This document shows positions 1 to 8,879 of a stretch of 64,000 bases of DNA, piece after piece. The notes under the pieces are model-generated. The model did no database searches. It worked only from the letters and a program-made list of their open reading frames with translations, and had not been told where the DNA came from. Position 1 is the stretch's first letter, and each line of letters starts with the position of its first letter. A program made the position numbers and the translations under genes. This DNA is from Anaerolineae bacterium (GTDB lineage Bacteria > Chloroflexota > Anaerolineae > Promineifilales > Promineifilaceae), in the NCBI GenBank assembly GCA_030425205.1, contig JAUIAP010000003.1, forward strand, positions 248,001 through 312,000, written 5' to 3'.

Positions 1-51
1 AATTTTGGTCAATTCATCGTATTTATAGTAGCGGTCAAATTTGATTTTCAT
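1..51 (-). CDS. N-terminal fragment of a protein, possibly an M14 zinc carboxypeptidase
   Basis: The last codons visible on the minus strand read M-K-I-K-F-D-R-Y-Y-K-Y-D-E-L-T-K-I from an ATG at 51 and then run off the window edge. The RYYxYDEL pattern resembles the start of the pro-region-less M14 carboxypeptidases common in Chloroflexota, but 17 residues are too few to be sure. It lies 66 bases downstream of galK on the same strand, so it could belong to the same transcript. No good Shine-Dalgarno sequence precedes the ATG. Confidence 0.35.
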   Translation of the reverse strand, partial: MKIKFDRYYKYDELTKI

Positions 52-117
52 GAGGAGGGGCACGGTGGCAGATTGCGAAGTTTTACAAAAAAGCATTGCA
101 ACGTTGCGACCCTGTAA

Positions 118-1272
118 CTACATCACTCTTTCTGCGCCGTTTGTGGGAAAACAGACGTAGACATTTGGTTTTTTTCCAGTTGCAGCTTGGTATTCTGCGG
201 TGACGGTGGTGGTGAATTGGGTGATATTTTCGGCCGAAATTAAAGCCACAGCACATCCCCCAAACCCTGCCCCCGTCATTCGTGCGCCAAAACAGCCCGC
301 TTGTCGCTGCGCGATCTCAACAAAAATATCTAACTCGTCACAGGACACCGCGAAATCATCGCGCAAGCTGGCGTGGCTCGCATTCATCAATGCGCCTAGC
401 CCAACGCTGTCTTCGCGCTGCATCGCAATCGCCGCCAACAGCGTGCGTTCATTTTCCGAGATGACGTGCCGTGCCCGCTGTCGGGCCAACGGTTCTAGCA
501 GATGTTGCTTCTGCAAGAAGGTATATAAATCGACATCGCGCAGCATTTCGACCCCCATGACGGCTGCCGCAGCTTCACACTGTTCACGTCGCTCATTGTA
601 TTTGCTGTCGACCAACCCTCGCCGCACCATCGTGTCCAGAACGACAACCGCTGTCCTTTCGGGCAGTGGAACGGCTGTCGTCTCTAGTGAACGACAGTCG
701 ATCAGCAGCGCGTTCCCCGCGCTGCCATTGGCGGAAATCATCTGATCCATGATGCCCGTCTGCACGCCCATCCACTGATTTTCGACGCGCTGCACCAACT
801 TTGCCATCGGTGTCCCTTCCCATGTAAAGTCAGATGCGGCGGCAAATGCCTGCGTGATGGCGATTTGCAAGGCGGCTGAAGAGGACAGCCCCGATCCGAT
901 TGGCACATTGCCCGTCACGACCCCTTCCCAGCCAGTCAGTGATTTGCCTTCGTCATGCAAAGCTGCTGCAACGCCCTTGATATATTCGAGCCAGCTATCG
1001 GCCGTTCCCTTTTCGAGCTTGTTGAGTGAAAATTCGCCACCATCTTCAAAATCGGCCGAATAGACAAACACCTTCCCATCTTCACGCGGCTGCAACGCCA
1101 CCCAAACCCCCCGATCAATCGCCATCGGCAACACAAACCCATCATTATAATCGGTGTGTTCGCCAATCAAATTGACTCGACCTGGTGCGCGCACCACAAT
1201 GGTCGGCTCATCATCAAATAGCCGCTTAAATCTCTCAACAACCTGCTCTTTAAGTGACGTCACGTTTGCCAT
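118..1272 (-). CDS. galK: Galactokinase
   Basis: GalK phosphorylates alpha-D-galactose with ATP to galactose 1-phosphate in the cytosolic Leloir pathway. The 384-residue length is normal for the family. The galactokinase signature GRVNLIGEHTDYNDGFVLP lies near residues 32-50, the GHMP-kinase ATP loop PIGSGLSSSAAL near 125, and the C-terminal glycine motif GAGFGGCAVAL near 340. The ATG at 1272 gives an N-terminus in register with the family. It follows prfB by 77 bases on the same strand. No galT or galE is visible; a LacI-type regulator is encoded about 6 kb upstream on the same strand, but nothing in the sequence links the two directly. Confidence 0.95.
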   Translation of the reverse strand: MANVTSLKEQVVERFKRLFDDEPTIVVRAPGRVNLIGEHTDYNDGFVLPMAIDRGVWVALQPREDGKVFVYSADFEDGGEFSLNKLEKGTADSWLEYIKGVAAALHDEGKSLTGWEGVVTGNVPIGSGLSSSAALQIAITQAFAAASDFTWEGTPMAKLVQRVENQWMGVQTGIMDQMISANGSAGNALLIDCRSLETTAVPLPERTAVVVLDTMVRRGLVDSKYNERREQCEAAAAVMGVEMLRDVDLYTFLQKQHLLEPLARQRARHVISENERTLLAAIAMQREDSVGLGALMNASHASLRDDFAVSCDELDIFVEIAQRQAGCFGARMTGAGFGGCAVALISAENITQFTTTVTAEYQAATGKKPNVYVCFPTNGAERVM

Positions 1273-1349
1273 CTTCTATCAGTCCAATTTAGCGTGCGTT
1301 CTCGTTTAGTCAATCGACGCATTCAGAGGTTTTGGTTTGCCCGAACTTG

Positions 1350-2433
1350 TTATTCACCTAACGTATAACGCAAGTAGGCTTCCATAAACCCATCCAAATC
1401 CCCGTCCAGCACCTTACTCGGGTCGCCTGTCTCATGGTTTGTCCGATGGTCTTTAACCATCTTGTATGGATGCAACACATACGACCGAATCTGATTGCCC
1501 CACTCTGCGCTGACGTTATCCCCTTTCAGCGCGTCAATCTTCTCTTGCTGCTTCTGCATCTCCAATTCATAGAGTTGGACTTTCAAGATATTGGTCGCCG
1601 TCTCAAGATTTTGGGTCAATGAGCGTTGATTTTGGCACGATACGACAATACCTGTCGGCAAATGGGTGATGCGGATCGCCGTCTCGTTCTTCTGAACATG
1701 CTGTCCACCCGCGCCACTCGCCTTAAAGCGGTCGATCTTCAAATCATTATCATCGATCTCAATCTCGATCTCTTGCGCGACATCGGGCCACACTTCCATC
1801 TTGACAAACGATGTATGCCGCCGCGCCGATGAGTCAAAGGGGGAAATCCGCACCAGCCGATGCACGCCACGCTCTGACCGTAACCAGCCATAGGCAAACT
1901 CACCCTTAATCAAGAACGTCGTACTCTTGATGCCGACTTCGTCCCCTGCTGTTTCATCAAGTGTATCGATCTCAAAGCCGTGACCCTCTGCCCAGCGCAG
2001 CATCATGCGCCGCAACATGGCCGCCCAATCTTGCGACTCTGTGCCACCCGCGCCGCTATGAATGGCGAGATAGGCACTTTTCTTATCAAATTTTCCTGAA
2101 AATAGGGTGCGGAATTCGAGGTCGTCGATTGTTTTGGTGAGCGCGTTTGTCTCTTTCTCAAGCTCTTTTTCAAGCTCGTCATCCTCCATCTCTGCGAGAA
2201 TCAGCGCATCCGATAGTCGCCCGCTTAGACTTTCCCACTGCGCGATGTCCGATTGGATCTCTGACAGTTCGCGCATCTTTTGTTGTGCCGTGTCGCCATC
2301 ATCCCAAAAGTCGGGCGCACCCGCTTCGAGCTGCAACACTTCGGTTCGTTCGATCTTGCGATCTACGTCAAAGCCGCCTCCGCAAAATGTTGACGCGATT
2401 TTCCAAGTCTGTGAGTTGTTCGATTATGTCCAT
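1350..2433 (-). CDS. prfB: Peptide chain release factor 2, with programmed +1 frameshift
   Basis: RF2 ends translation at UGA and UAA. The minus strand opens with an ATG at 2433, reads 20 codons to R-R-R, then CTT and an in-frame TGA at 2370-2368. Skipping one base continues as D-V-D-R-K-I-E-R-T-E into the long downstream frame, giving 360 residues in all. The SPF stop-codon-recognition tripeptide (RISPFDSS) and the GGQ peptidyl-hydrolase motif (GAGGQHVQKNET) are present. The frame that starts with GTG at 2339 is only the post-shift portion. Its neighbours are galK downstream and, beyond a MITE-like repeat, ftsY upstream. An automatic caller would probably mark this gene as truncated; the frameshift architecture matches the family norm exactly. 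Confidence 0.95.
2367..2381 (-). promoter_or_regulatory. RF2 autoregulatory frameshift site
   Basis: On the minus strand GGAGG (2381-2377) is followed by three bases and then CTTTGAC (2373-2367). This is the classic arrangement of an internal Shine-Dalgarno sequence three bases before the CTT-TGA slip codon. In the known mechanism, low RF2 makes ribosomes pause at the TGA and slip +1, restoring RF2 synthesis. Confidence 0.93.
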
Positions 2434-2483
2434 CTTCTATCCTTTAATTTTTTACAACACGATTGATCTGCCAGTCAGAAATC

Positions 2484-2598
2484 GTAACTACTCAGACTCT
2501 CTGGAGAAGCATCTGTCATACCTGCGAAGGCAGGTATCCATTCTTCGGCGTGCCAGAGTAGATTCCCGTCTGCATGGGAATGATGGCTGAGTAGTTAC
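2484..2598. repeat. MITE-like element with 12-bp perfect terminal inverted repeats
   Basis: GTAACTACTCAG at 2484-2495 is repeated inverted as CTGAGTAGTTAC at 2587-2598, bounding 115 bp between ftsY and prfB. Inside is a smaller palindrome (ACCTGCGAAGGCAGGT near 2520-2535) of a kind common in dispersed bacterial repeats. CAGAAATC occurs just left of the element and again four bases to its right, possibly a degenerate target duplication. It has no coding capacity. The element family is not identified. Confidence 0.65.
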
Positions 2599-2609
2599 CT
2601 ACCAGAAAT

Positions 2610-3518
2610 CTATTCTTCAAACATACCATCTACAAATGCATCTGCATCAAACGGTACAAGATCATCGATCGCTTCACCCGTCCCGACAAAGCGCACGGGA
2701 ATTCCCAGCTCGCGGTAAATGGAAAAGATCATGCCACCTTTCCCCGTTCCATCGAGTTTGGTTAAGATGACGCCCGTGAGGTTGACCGATTCCTTAAACT
2801 TTTTAGCCTGCTCAAGGGCGTTCTGCCCGGTTGGCGCGTCGATGACGATCAGCGTTTCATGCGGGGCTTCATGCACGCTGCTGGCGCAAACGTTATACAC
2901 CTTTTCCAGCTCGCGCATTAGGTTGAAGTTGGTCTGAAGTCGCCCTGCCGTATCGACAAAAAGCAATGCGCCTTTGCGACCGGGATCGACATCGCGTGCG
3001 CGTGCGGCACGAATGCTGTCATAGATCAATGCGGCCGCGTCACTTCCCGGCTGACTGGCCGTGATCGGCACATTGGCCCGTTCTGCCCAAACTTTAAGCT
3101 GGTCGATTGCGCCAGCACGGAACGTATCCCCCGCGGCAAGACGCACGTTGAAATCGTCTTTATAGTAGTTGGCGAGTTTGCCAATGCTAGTTGTTTTGCC
3201 AGAGCCGTTGACACCGACGACCATCACAACCGTAAGCTGGCGACGTTGCCCAATGGCAAATTCGGCCGAACTTTCCAACCGCTTGCGCATCTCCGATTTC
3301 AGAATCGGGACCAAATCTTCTGCGTTGATAATCGCTTCGTCTTCTGCCCGTTCGCGCACTGCGTCCACAAGCTCAATGGTCGTTTCGACACCAAGATCAG
3401 AGCGGACGAGGGTGTCCTCCATGTCCTCCCATGTCTCTTCGGTGATGTCACCTGTGCCGACTGCGGCAGCTAATTGGCGACGTGTTTTGCCAAGTGATTG
3501 GCGAATTTTCTTGAACAA
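2610..3518 (-). CDS. ftsY: Signal recognition particle receptor FtsY
   Basis: FtsY is the membrane-docking GTPase that receives SRP-ribosome complexes and delivers them to the Sec translocon. All SRP-type GTPase motifs are present: P-loop GVNGSGKTT at residues 102-110, DTFRAGAIDQL, DTAGRLQTN near 189, TKLDGTGKGG near 253 and the closing GTGEAIDDLVPF. At 302 residues it consists of the NG domain and lacks the long acidic A domain of the E. coli protein. It lies 14 bases downstream of xseB, so xseA-xseB-ftsY are probably cotranscribed. Confidence 0.95.
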   Translation of the reverse strand: MFKKIRQSLGKTRRQLAAAVGTGDITEETWEDMEDTLVRSDLGVETTIELVDAVRERAEDEAIINAEDLVPILKSEMRKRLESSAEFAIGQRRQLTVVMVVGVNGSGKTTSIGKLANYYKDDFNVRLAAGDTFRAGAIDQLKVWAERANVPITASQPGSDAAALIYDSIRAARARDVDPGRKGALLFVDTAGRLQTNFNLMRELEKVYNVCASSVHEAPHETLIVIDAPTGQNALEQAKKFKESVNLTGVILTKLDGTGKGGMIFSIYRELGIPVRFVGTGEAIDDLVPFDADAFVDGMFEE

Positions 3519-3532
3519 AGTTTGTTGCTCCG

Positions 3533-3742
3533 TTAAATCTCGACTGTCTGCGTGTTACCATCGGCCGAAATCATCTCGACCTTCAACTGTGCCATCTCAA
3601 GTTGTGAACCACAAAAGGCAGCGTATTTCTGACCTTGCTCGTACAGTTCCAGCGATTCGTCGAGCGTCAACTCGCCAACCTCTAGCTTTTCGACTGCACT
3701 TTCCAGTTCACGCAGGGCTTTTTCAAATGTTAGATCGTCCAT
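3533..3742 (-). CDS. xseB: Exodeoxyribonuclease VII small subunit
   Basis: The 69-residue protein begins MDDLTFEKALRELESAVEKL, the standard XseB opening, followed by the LxEGELTLDESLELYEQG-like helical hairpin that packs on the large subunit. Exonuclease VII degrades single-stranded DNA from both ends without needing a metal. It lies 81 bases downstream of xseA, separated by short tandem repeats. Confidence 0.93.
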   Translation of the reverse strand: MDDLTFEKALRELESAVEKLEVGELTLDESLELYEQGQKYAAFCGSQLEMAQLKVEMISADGNTQTVEI

Positions 3743-3750
3743 GTTAGGAA

Positions 3751-3838
3751 GTGGTTAGTAGAGAGTGGTTAGTAGAGAGTGGTCAGTGGTAAGTAAAGAA
3801 GTTCACTTATCACTTTTCACTTATCACTTATCACTTCT
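3751..3838. repeat. Short tandem repeats between xseA and xseB
   Basis: GTGGTTAGTAGAGA occurs twice head to tail at 3751-3778, with a decayed third copy after it. From about 3804 the 7-base pattern ACTTATC/ACTTTTC repeats and runs into the last codons of xseA, including its stop at 3824-3826. It looks like a slippage-prone, low-complexity spacer. No regulatory role is evident. Confidence 0.7.
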
Positions 3839-5044
3839 TACCCTAAATTCTCCATCGGCAACCCGTACTGTTAGCTGCTGATCTTTTTTGATGGTTTCGG
3901 CCGATTTTACAACCTTGCCATCCGCATCTCGCACAATCGCATAGCCGCGATCGAGCGTTGCCTGTGGGCTAAATGCGCGTAAGCTAGCACTCGCCAACAG
4001 GAGGCGATTCGACTTTTCGCGCAGCGTTTGCTGCATCATGTTTTCCAAGCGTCGCGTCAGCTCGTCCAGCCGCTGTTCATTATGGCGCAACTGCTTTTCA
4101 GGAGTCAAGTTCCCCAACATGCGCGTCATATTTTCGACATGCTGACGCAACTGACCTAGGCGGTCGCGCATGATGCTGTTAAGAGCATTTTGCAAGCCGC
4201 GCACGCCCAACGCCAAATCAGCGATATTTGGGACGGCCAGTTCGGCGGCAGCCGACGGCGTGGGCGCACGCAAATCTGCCACAAAGTCGGCAATCGTGAA
4301 ATCCACCTCATGCCCAACCCCCGAGATGATCGGTGTGCGTGCCGAAAAGATGGCGCGGGCGACCGCCTCATCATTAAATGCCCACAAATCCTCTAGCGAT
4401 CCGCCACCGCGTGACAGCAAAATCGTGTCGATGTCGGCGCGTTGGTCGAGTTGTTGGAGGGCGGCGACGATTTGGGCTGGGGCGGTGTCCCCTTGCACAA
4501 GTGTCGGCGCAATCAGGACTTCAACAAGCGGGTAGCGGCGGCGCAGGACGTTAAGAATATCGCGCAATGCGGCCGCATCGGCCGATGTCACAATGCCAAT
4601 TTTCTTTGGCAAGGCAGGAATCGGCTGCTTGAAATCAGGGTTAAACAATCCCTCTTCGTTCAGCCGTTCCTTTAACTGTTCAAATGCAACCGCCAAATTG
4701 CCGCGACCGGCTGGTTGCAACTTATCCGCATAAAGCTGATACGCGCCCCCCGCATCATAGACGCTGACTTTGCCCCGTGCGACGACCTGATCCCCATTGC
4801 TCGGATCAAACAGCAGCCGTTGCGCGGCACTGCGCCACATCACCCCCTTGAGTTGTGCGTTGCCATCCTTGAGCGTAAAGTATAGATGGCCCGATCGTGC
4901 GCGAGTGAAGTTAGAAATTTCACCTTCCACTTCGACATCTTGCAACCGAAAATCGACCTCGAACATTTCGCGGATGTAGCGGGTCAGATCGGTGACAGAC
5001 CATGTGGCCTGTTGTTGTCGGGCGAAGTCGAACAAATTAGCCAT
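3824..5044 (-). CDS. xseA: Exodeoxyribonuclease VII large subunit
   Basis: XseA carries the catalytic domain of exonuclease VII. An N-terminal OB fold (residues about 15-110, with SGHLYFTLKD) binds single-stranded DNA. The catalytic domain follows with GIVTSADAAALRDI, LSRGGGSLEDLWAFNDE and ISGVGHEVDFTIADFVADLRAPTPS in family order. A coiled-coil stretch and the C-terminal DRGYAIVRD segment complete it. At 406 residues it is slightly shorter than the E. coli protein but has all domains. The extreme C-terminus is encoded within the short repeats that fill the gap to xseB. Confidence 0.95.
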   Translation of the reverse strand: MANLFDFARQQQATWSVTDLTRYIREMFEVDFRLQDVEVEGEISNFTRARSGHLYFTLKDGNAQLKGVMWRSAAQRLLFDPSNGDQVVARGKVSVYDAGGAYQLYADKLQPAGRGNLAVAFEQLKERLNEEGLFNPDFKQPIPALPKKIGIVTSADAAALRDILNVLRRRYPLVEVLIAPTLVQGDTAPAQIVAALQQLDQRADIDTILLSRGGGSLEDLWAFNDEAVARAIFSARTPIISGVGHEVDFTIADFVADLRAPTPSAAAELAVPNIADLALGVRGLQNALNSIMRDRLGQLRQHVENMTRMLGNLTPEKQLRHNEQRLDELTRRLENMMQQTLREKSNRLLLASASLRAFSPQATLDRGYAIVRDADGKVVKSAETIKKDQQLTVRVADGEFRVRSDK

Positions 5045-5097
5045 GCGACGAGAATTGTAGGTGTTTTGGAGAGGTGGGACAACCCATGCGGGCCGTA

Positions 5098-7083
5098 TTA
5101 TGCGAGAATCTGTTTTCGTGCCGCATCAACAAAGGCGGATTCGATCACGGGTGGGGATTCAACTGGCAACTTGACCATGATGCGCGTGCCGTGCGTCTGA
5201 TTGTCTTCAATGACAAGCGTGCCGTTGAGGGCAGTGACATATTTTTGCACAACTGCCAAGCCGATACCCATTCCACGCACGTTTTGGAAGTTCTCGGCGC
5301 GATAAAATAGCTCGGTCACGTGCTGTCGTGCGGCCAGCGGGATGCCGATCCCACTGTCCAGCACACTGATGCGCAACATGTCGCCCGTAAAGCTGACGTC
5401 GAGTTCAATCGGTTCAATCGGCCGATTTTTCACCACATCTGCGCTCGAAAATTTAAGCGCGTTGGCGACAAGCTGGAAAATGATCTGCTGCACCATCTCG
5501 CCATCGACATCTAACTGCACATCACGGTCAGGCAGCGTGATCTTGATGCGATCGCGCTCCAAAATACCGAATGTGGCGACCGCATCATCCGTCATCGTAT
5601 AGAGCATAATCGGATTTGCGGTGGGAATCACGCTTTCGGCCGTTGCCGTCTCGATCCAGCAGATGTCGTCGAGTAGATGCTTGAGCGCGTCTACAGAATC
5701 CTTGATGCGGTTAAAGTTGTCGGCTTTCTTTTCGGCCGATAATTTTTTGCCAAACCGCTCCAAAATATAGGTTGCGTTCCCAATCACGGTTAAGGGTGTG
5801 CGAAACTCGTGTGACAACAGATTGACAACCTGCGAATTGATTTTTTGCAACGTCGCAACCTTCTCGTCAACATCTCCCACTTGCGTCTGTGCGTCGAGTA
5901 CACGCATCGCCTCAAGGGTGCGCTCCGTTTCAAGCGCATGGATGCGCGCTTCCAACTCCTGCGAGCGTTGACGCGCAACTTCAATGATACGCTGCTCACG
6001 TCCCGAATTGATGTGGGCATGAATTGCCGCCAATCGCTCATCACGCTTGCTGTTGAACAATGTTTGCTGCTGCTCGGTGTACTGCTGCTGAAATTGATAG
6101 GCTTGTCGATAGTCGCCGCGCTCCGCGTGGAGGGCTGCCATTTCATGTAGGATGTCTGCTTCTATCATGCGCTCACCGCGCTCTTGTGCCAATTTGAGGG
6201 CGCGTTCAAAGAAATCAATTGCCTGATCATATTTTTTTTGGGCGAGATGGATTGTGCCAAGCACCGCATAGCTGCGCAGCTCACCCGCTGTATCACCGAT
6301 CTCTTGTCGCAGCGCAAGAGCTTTTTCATAGTTCGCCGCAGCCTTCACAAACTCCCCCGCCTCTTCATCGAGAATCCCCAAATTGTGCAGGCTGTCTGCC
6401 ATGCCGTGTTTATTTTCGCTTTGCTTCCGCAGTTGCAATGCCGCCTGATGTAGTTGTCGAGCGTTTTCGATGCTGCCCTGATATTTCTGCAAGGTCGCCA
6501 CAACGTTGTAACTATCGGCGATTAAATCATTCTGCCCCGAGCGTTGTGCCGATTTGACCGCTTTTTGCCCGTAAATCTGGGCTTGTTCAAACGCCTCTTG
6601 CTCAAAATAAATCGTTGCGAGGTGGCGATAACATCGCGCTTGCAAAGAATGATTATTGCGTGCGTGGGCAATTTGGCACGCTTGCAAAATAGCGGTGAGT
6701 GCCTGTTCATAGTCGCTGTGGGTCAGCAGAAGTTGCCCTAAGTCGGCCAGCGTTTCGGCCGTTTTGTCAGACTGTTTGCTGTTGGAGAAATGGGTGAGGG
6801 CGCGACGATAGGCGGTGGTTGCCTTATCAAATCGGCCGATCTGCTCATACACGCCCGCGACTCGTCTGAGAATGGGGGCCGATTCGGCCGATTCGAGCGT
6901 CATGGCAACGGTCTCAGCCGTTTCAGCGTGTAGCAGCGCCAGATCAGTCGTGTCCAACTGCCAATGGGCAAACGCTAACCCGCTGTGTGCCACAGCCAAC
7001 GCCAATTGATCATCAAGCTGTTCAGCTCGGCGCAATGCCTGCTGAAAACGCTGTTTGGTCTCCTGTGGCGAGGGTTGAGTCAT
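5098..7083 (-). CDS. Cytosolic TPR-sensor histidine kinase
   Basis: The 661-residue protein has about eight tetratricopeptide repeats (residues about 30-340), a coiled-coil linker (about 340-415), a HisKA dimerisation domain with H-box LLSHEFRTPLTV (phospho-acceptor His425), and a HATPase domain with N-box QLVANALKFSS, G1 DSGIGIP and G2 GMGIGLAVVQKY. No membrane segment or signal peptide is seen, so it should sense a cytosolic protein or complex through the TPRs. No response regulator is encoded nearby, making it an orphan kinase. It lies between the LacI-type regulator (83 bases upstream) and xseA. The signal is unknown. Confidence 0.88.
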   Translation of the reverse strand: MTQPSPQETKQRFQQALRRAEQLDDQLALAVAHSGLAFAHWQLDTTDLALLHAETAETVAMTLESAESAPILRRVAGVYEQIGRFDKATTAYRRALTHFSNSKQSDKTAETLADLGQLLLTHSDYEQALTAILQACQIAHARNNHSLQARCYRHLATIYFEQEAFEQAQIYGQKAVKSAQRSGQNDLIADSYNVVATLQKYQGSIENARQLHQAALQLRKQSENKHGMADSLHNLGILDEEAGEFVKAAANYEKALALRQEIGDTAGELRSYAVLGTIHLAQKKYDQAIDFFERALKLAQERGERMIEADILHEMAALHAERGDYRQAYQFQQQYTEQQQTLFNSKRDERLAAIHAHINSGREQRIIEVARQRSQELEARIHALETERTLEAMRVLDAQTQVGDVDEKVATLQKINSQVVNLLSHEFRTPLTVIGNATYILERFGKKLSAEKKADNFNRIKDSVDALKHLLDDICWIETATAESVIPTANPIMLYTMTDDAVATFGILERDRIKITLPDRDVQLDVDGEMVQQIIFQLVANALKFSSADVVKNRPIEPIELDVSFTGDMLRISVLDSGIGIPLAARQHVTELFYRAENFQNVRGMGIGLAVVQKYVTALNGTLVIEDNQTHGTRIMVKLPVESPPVIESAFVDAARKQILA

Positions 7084-7166
7084 GAATACAAACCAATCTT
7101 GTGCTTAAACAATGGCGAGCCGCACGACGGTCTTCTTGTCGCATCCACTAGCTTAACGCTAACTGC

Positions 7167-8189
7167 TTACAATTTGGGTAACGGCGCAGTCGATTCGCGC
7201 ACAATTAACGTGCCGCGCAAACAGACCGATTGGGGTTGCGCTGGCATGGCACGTTTTCGTTCAAGGACGGACAGCATCATTTGGGCGGCTCTTTGCCCGA
7301 GTTCATATTTCGGCTGGTCGAAGGTCGTTAACGGTGGACAGAGATATTCCGCCAACGCAATGTTGTCAAACCCTGTCACGGCACAATTCTCTGGAACACC
7401 GATGCCTGCCCCTTTGAGCGTCGACATCGCCCCCACCGCCATCACATCGTTGAAGCAGACAACCGCCGTTGGCCGTTCGGGTTGACGCAGTAACATCTGC
7501 GCCCCACGAACGCCTCCTTTCACCGACCCATTGGGCGCATTGACGACCCACTCTGGGCGCACGTCAACGCCCGCCGTCTGTAACGTCGCGTGGAAAGCAT
7601 TCAGCCGATCTTCGTTGGTGCGCCCTGCGCTCGCATTGCCGATGTAGGCGATATTCTGGTGACCCAGATCGAGCAAGTGTTGCACAATTTGCGTTGCCCC
7701 GTCGTTGTCGTCATGGCTCACGGCGTAGGTGGTGTCATTGGCCGCCTGATTGTTGATGACGACAATTGGCACACCAAAGTGGTCGAGTTGCGCCGCCTGT
7801 GCTTGGCTGATCGCAATCGAGCAGATGATGGTCCCATCGACACGCCGTTCGCTCAACGTGCGGAAAATCTCCTTTTCTTTCTCACTATCGCCATGTGAGG
7901 CGGCCAACAGCAGACTGTAGCCACGCGATTGCAGTACGTCCTCGATCCCATCGATCACTTCACCATAAAATGGGTCATCAATGCGCTGGACGATCACGCC
8001 GAATGCGTTGGAGCGATTGGTTTTGAGGTTGCGGGCGGCCGAATTGGGGACATAGCCCATCTGTTGGGCGAGCTGTTTGATCTGGGCGGCGGTCGCGGCA
8101 GAAATGACGGGGCTATCGCGCAACGCCCTTGAGACGGTTGTATGCGAAACGCCGGCCGCTTTGGCGATATCTTTAATTGTGACAGACAT
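7167..8189 (-). CDS. LacI-family transcriptional regulator
   Basis: An N-terminal LacI helix-turn-helix and hinge (TIKDIAKAAGVSHTTVSRAL at residues 3-22, then GYVPNSAARNLKT) precede a periplasmic-binding-protein-like effector domain that starts NAFGVIVQRIDDPFY. Length (340 residues) and layout are typical. Such regulators usually repress or activate sugar catabolic genes in response to a sugar. No sugar transporter or operon adjoins it, so the target is unknown; galK lies on the same strand about 6 kb downstream. It follows the DUF1990 gene by 48 bases. Confidence 0.92.
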   Translation of the reverse strand: MSVTIKDIAKAAGVSHTTVSRALRDSPVISAATAAQIKQLAQQMGYVPNSAARNLKTNRSNAFGVIVQRIDDPFYGEVIDGIEDVLQSRGYSLLLAASHGDSEKEKEIFRTLSERRVDGTIICSIAISQAQAAQLDHFGVPIVVINNQAANDTTYAVSHDDNDGATQIVQHLLDLGHQNIAYIGNASAGRTNEDRLNAFHATLQTAGVDVRPEWVVNAPNGSVKGGVRGAQMLLRQPERPTAVVCFNDVMAVGAMSTLKGAGIGVPENCAVTGFDNIALAEYLCPPLTTFDQPKYELGQRAAQMMLSVLERKRAMPAQPQSVCLRGTLIVRESTAPLPKL

Positions 8190-8237
8190 AATTTTCGGGT
8201 GGGCGATTTGCCTACCCGTGCGCGAACAGGTGAAAAC

Positions 8238-8879
8238 CTATTCTACATTCAACAGCCGTTCTGCTACGAACCGCTGCATTCTTTTCAAACTTTGTTTGGC
8301 AAAATAGATCTGCAACTGTCGGCCGAAAATCCGAAATCCAAGCCGATAGAGCGGATTGGGGATATGGCCCGATTTTGAATACGCTTCAATATGAAAATTG
8401 ATCGTCCCTGTCTGCGCCAGCTTTTGAATCTCAAACGTGATCTCCCCCATCTCCCAGTGCCCTTCCAATGTTTGATAGCTGTAGCCCCAAACGTGCAGAT
8501 CGCCCTCATTGGTCTCGCGCACCTCATCGATCACGCGCGAGACGCGCACACCGAAGAAGAAGCGAAAGATGTAGAGGAACTGCGCGCGCAGCAGCATGAC
8601 CCGTTCTGCAAGCGGCGTTTCGCTGATGTAGATGCCCTTTATGAGGGAGGGGGGCGGAAACTCGTAGTTGCGCAACACATCTTGGGCAAACGCGAATGAG
8701 TTGTTGGGCATGGGGGGACCGGGCGCCTCATTGGGCAATGGGGCGTTGTATTCGTCGATGTTCCAGCCGCTCTGTTGAGTGTATTCATGCTGTTTGGAAA
8801 CGTCGTAATTAATCGGCCGATCGCCATAAAGATCAAACCGCTTCCGATACCGTTTCAGCAATTTTTCCCGTTGATCCAT
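8238..8879 (-). CDS. DUF1990-family protein (first of a tandem pair)
   Basis: A 213-residue protein. The central part carries DUF1990-like features: the W/GYSYQTLEGHWEMGEITF segment and a final block of hydrophobic and aromatic residues ending in QLQIYFAKQSLKRM. DUF1990 proteins are small, of unknown biochemical role, with a START-like shape suggested for the family. Its ATG shares bases with the stop of the upstream DUF1990 gene (TGATG), so the two are probably translationally coupled. The N-terminal 60 residues (charged, then proline-rich) are not matched by the neighbour. Confidence 0.75.
   Translation of the reverse strand: MDQREKLLKRYRKRFDLYGDRPINYDVSKQHEYTQQSGWNIDEYNAPLPNEAPGPPMPNNSFAFAQDVLRNYEFPPPSLIKGIYISETPLAERVMLLRAQFLYIFRFFFGVRVSRVIDEVRETNEGDLHVWGYSYQTLEGHWEMGEITFEIQKLAQTGTINFHIEAYSKSGHIPNPLYRLGFRIFGRQLQIYFAKQSLKRMQRFVAERLLNVE

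Noticed and set aside
200-745. Plus-strand frame of 181 codons opposite galK
   Set aside because: Shadow of galK, which has all galactokinase motifs.
1350-2433. prfB as a frameshifted pseudogene
   Set aside because: The break is exactly the functional RF2 frameshift signal with correctly spaced internal Shine-Dalgarno sequence.
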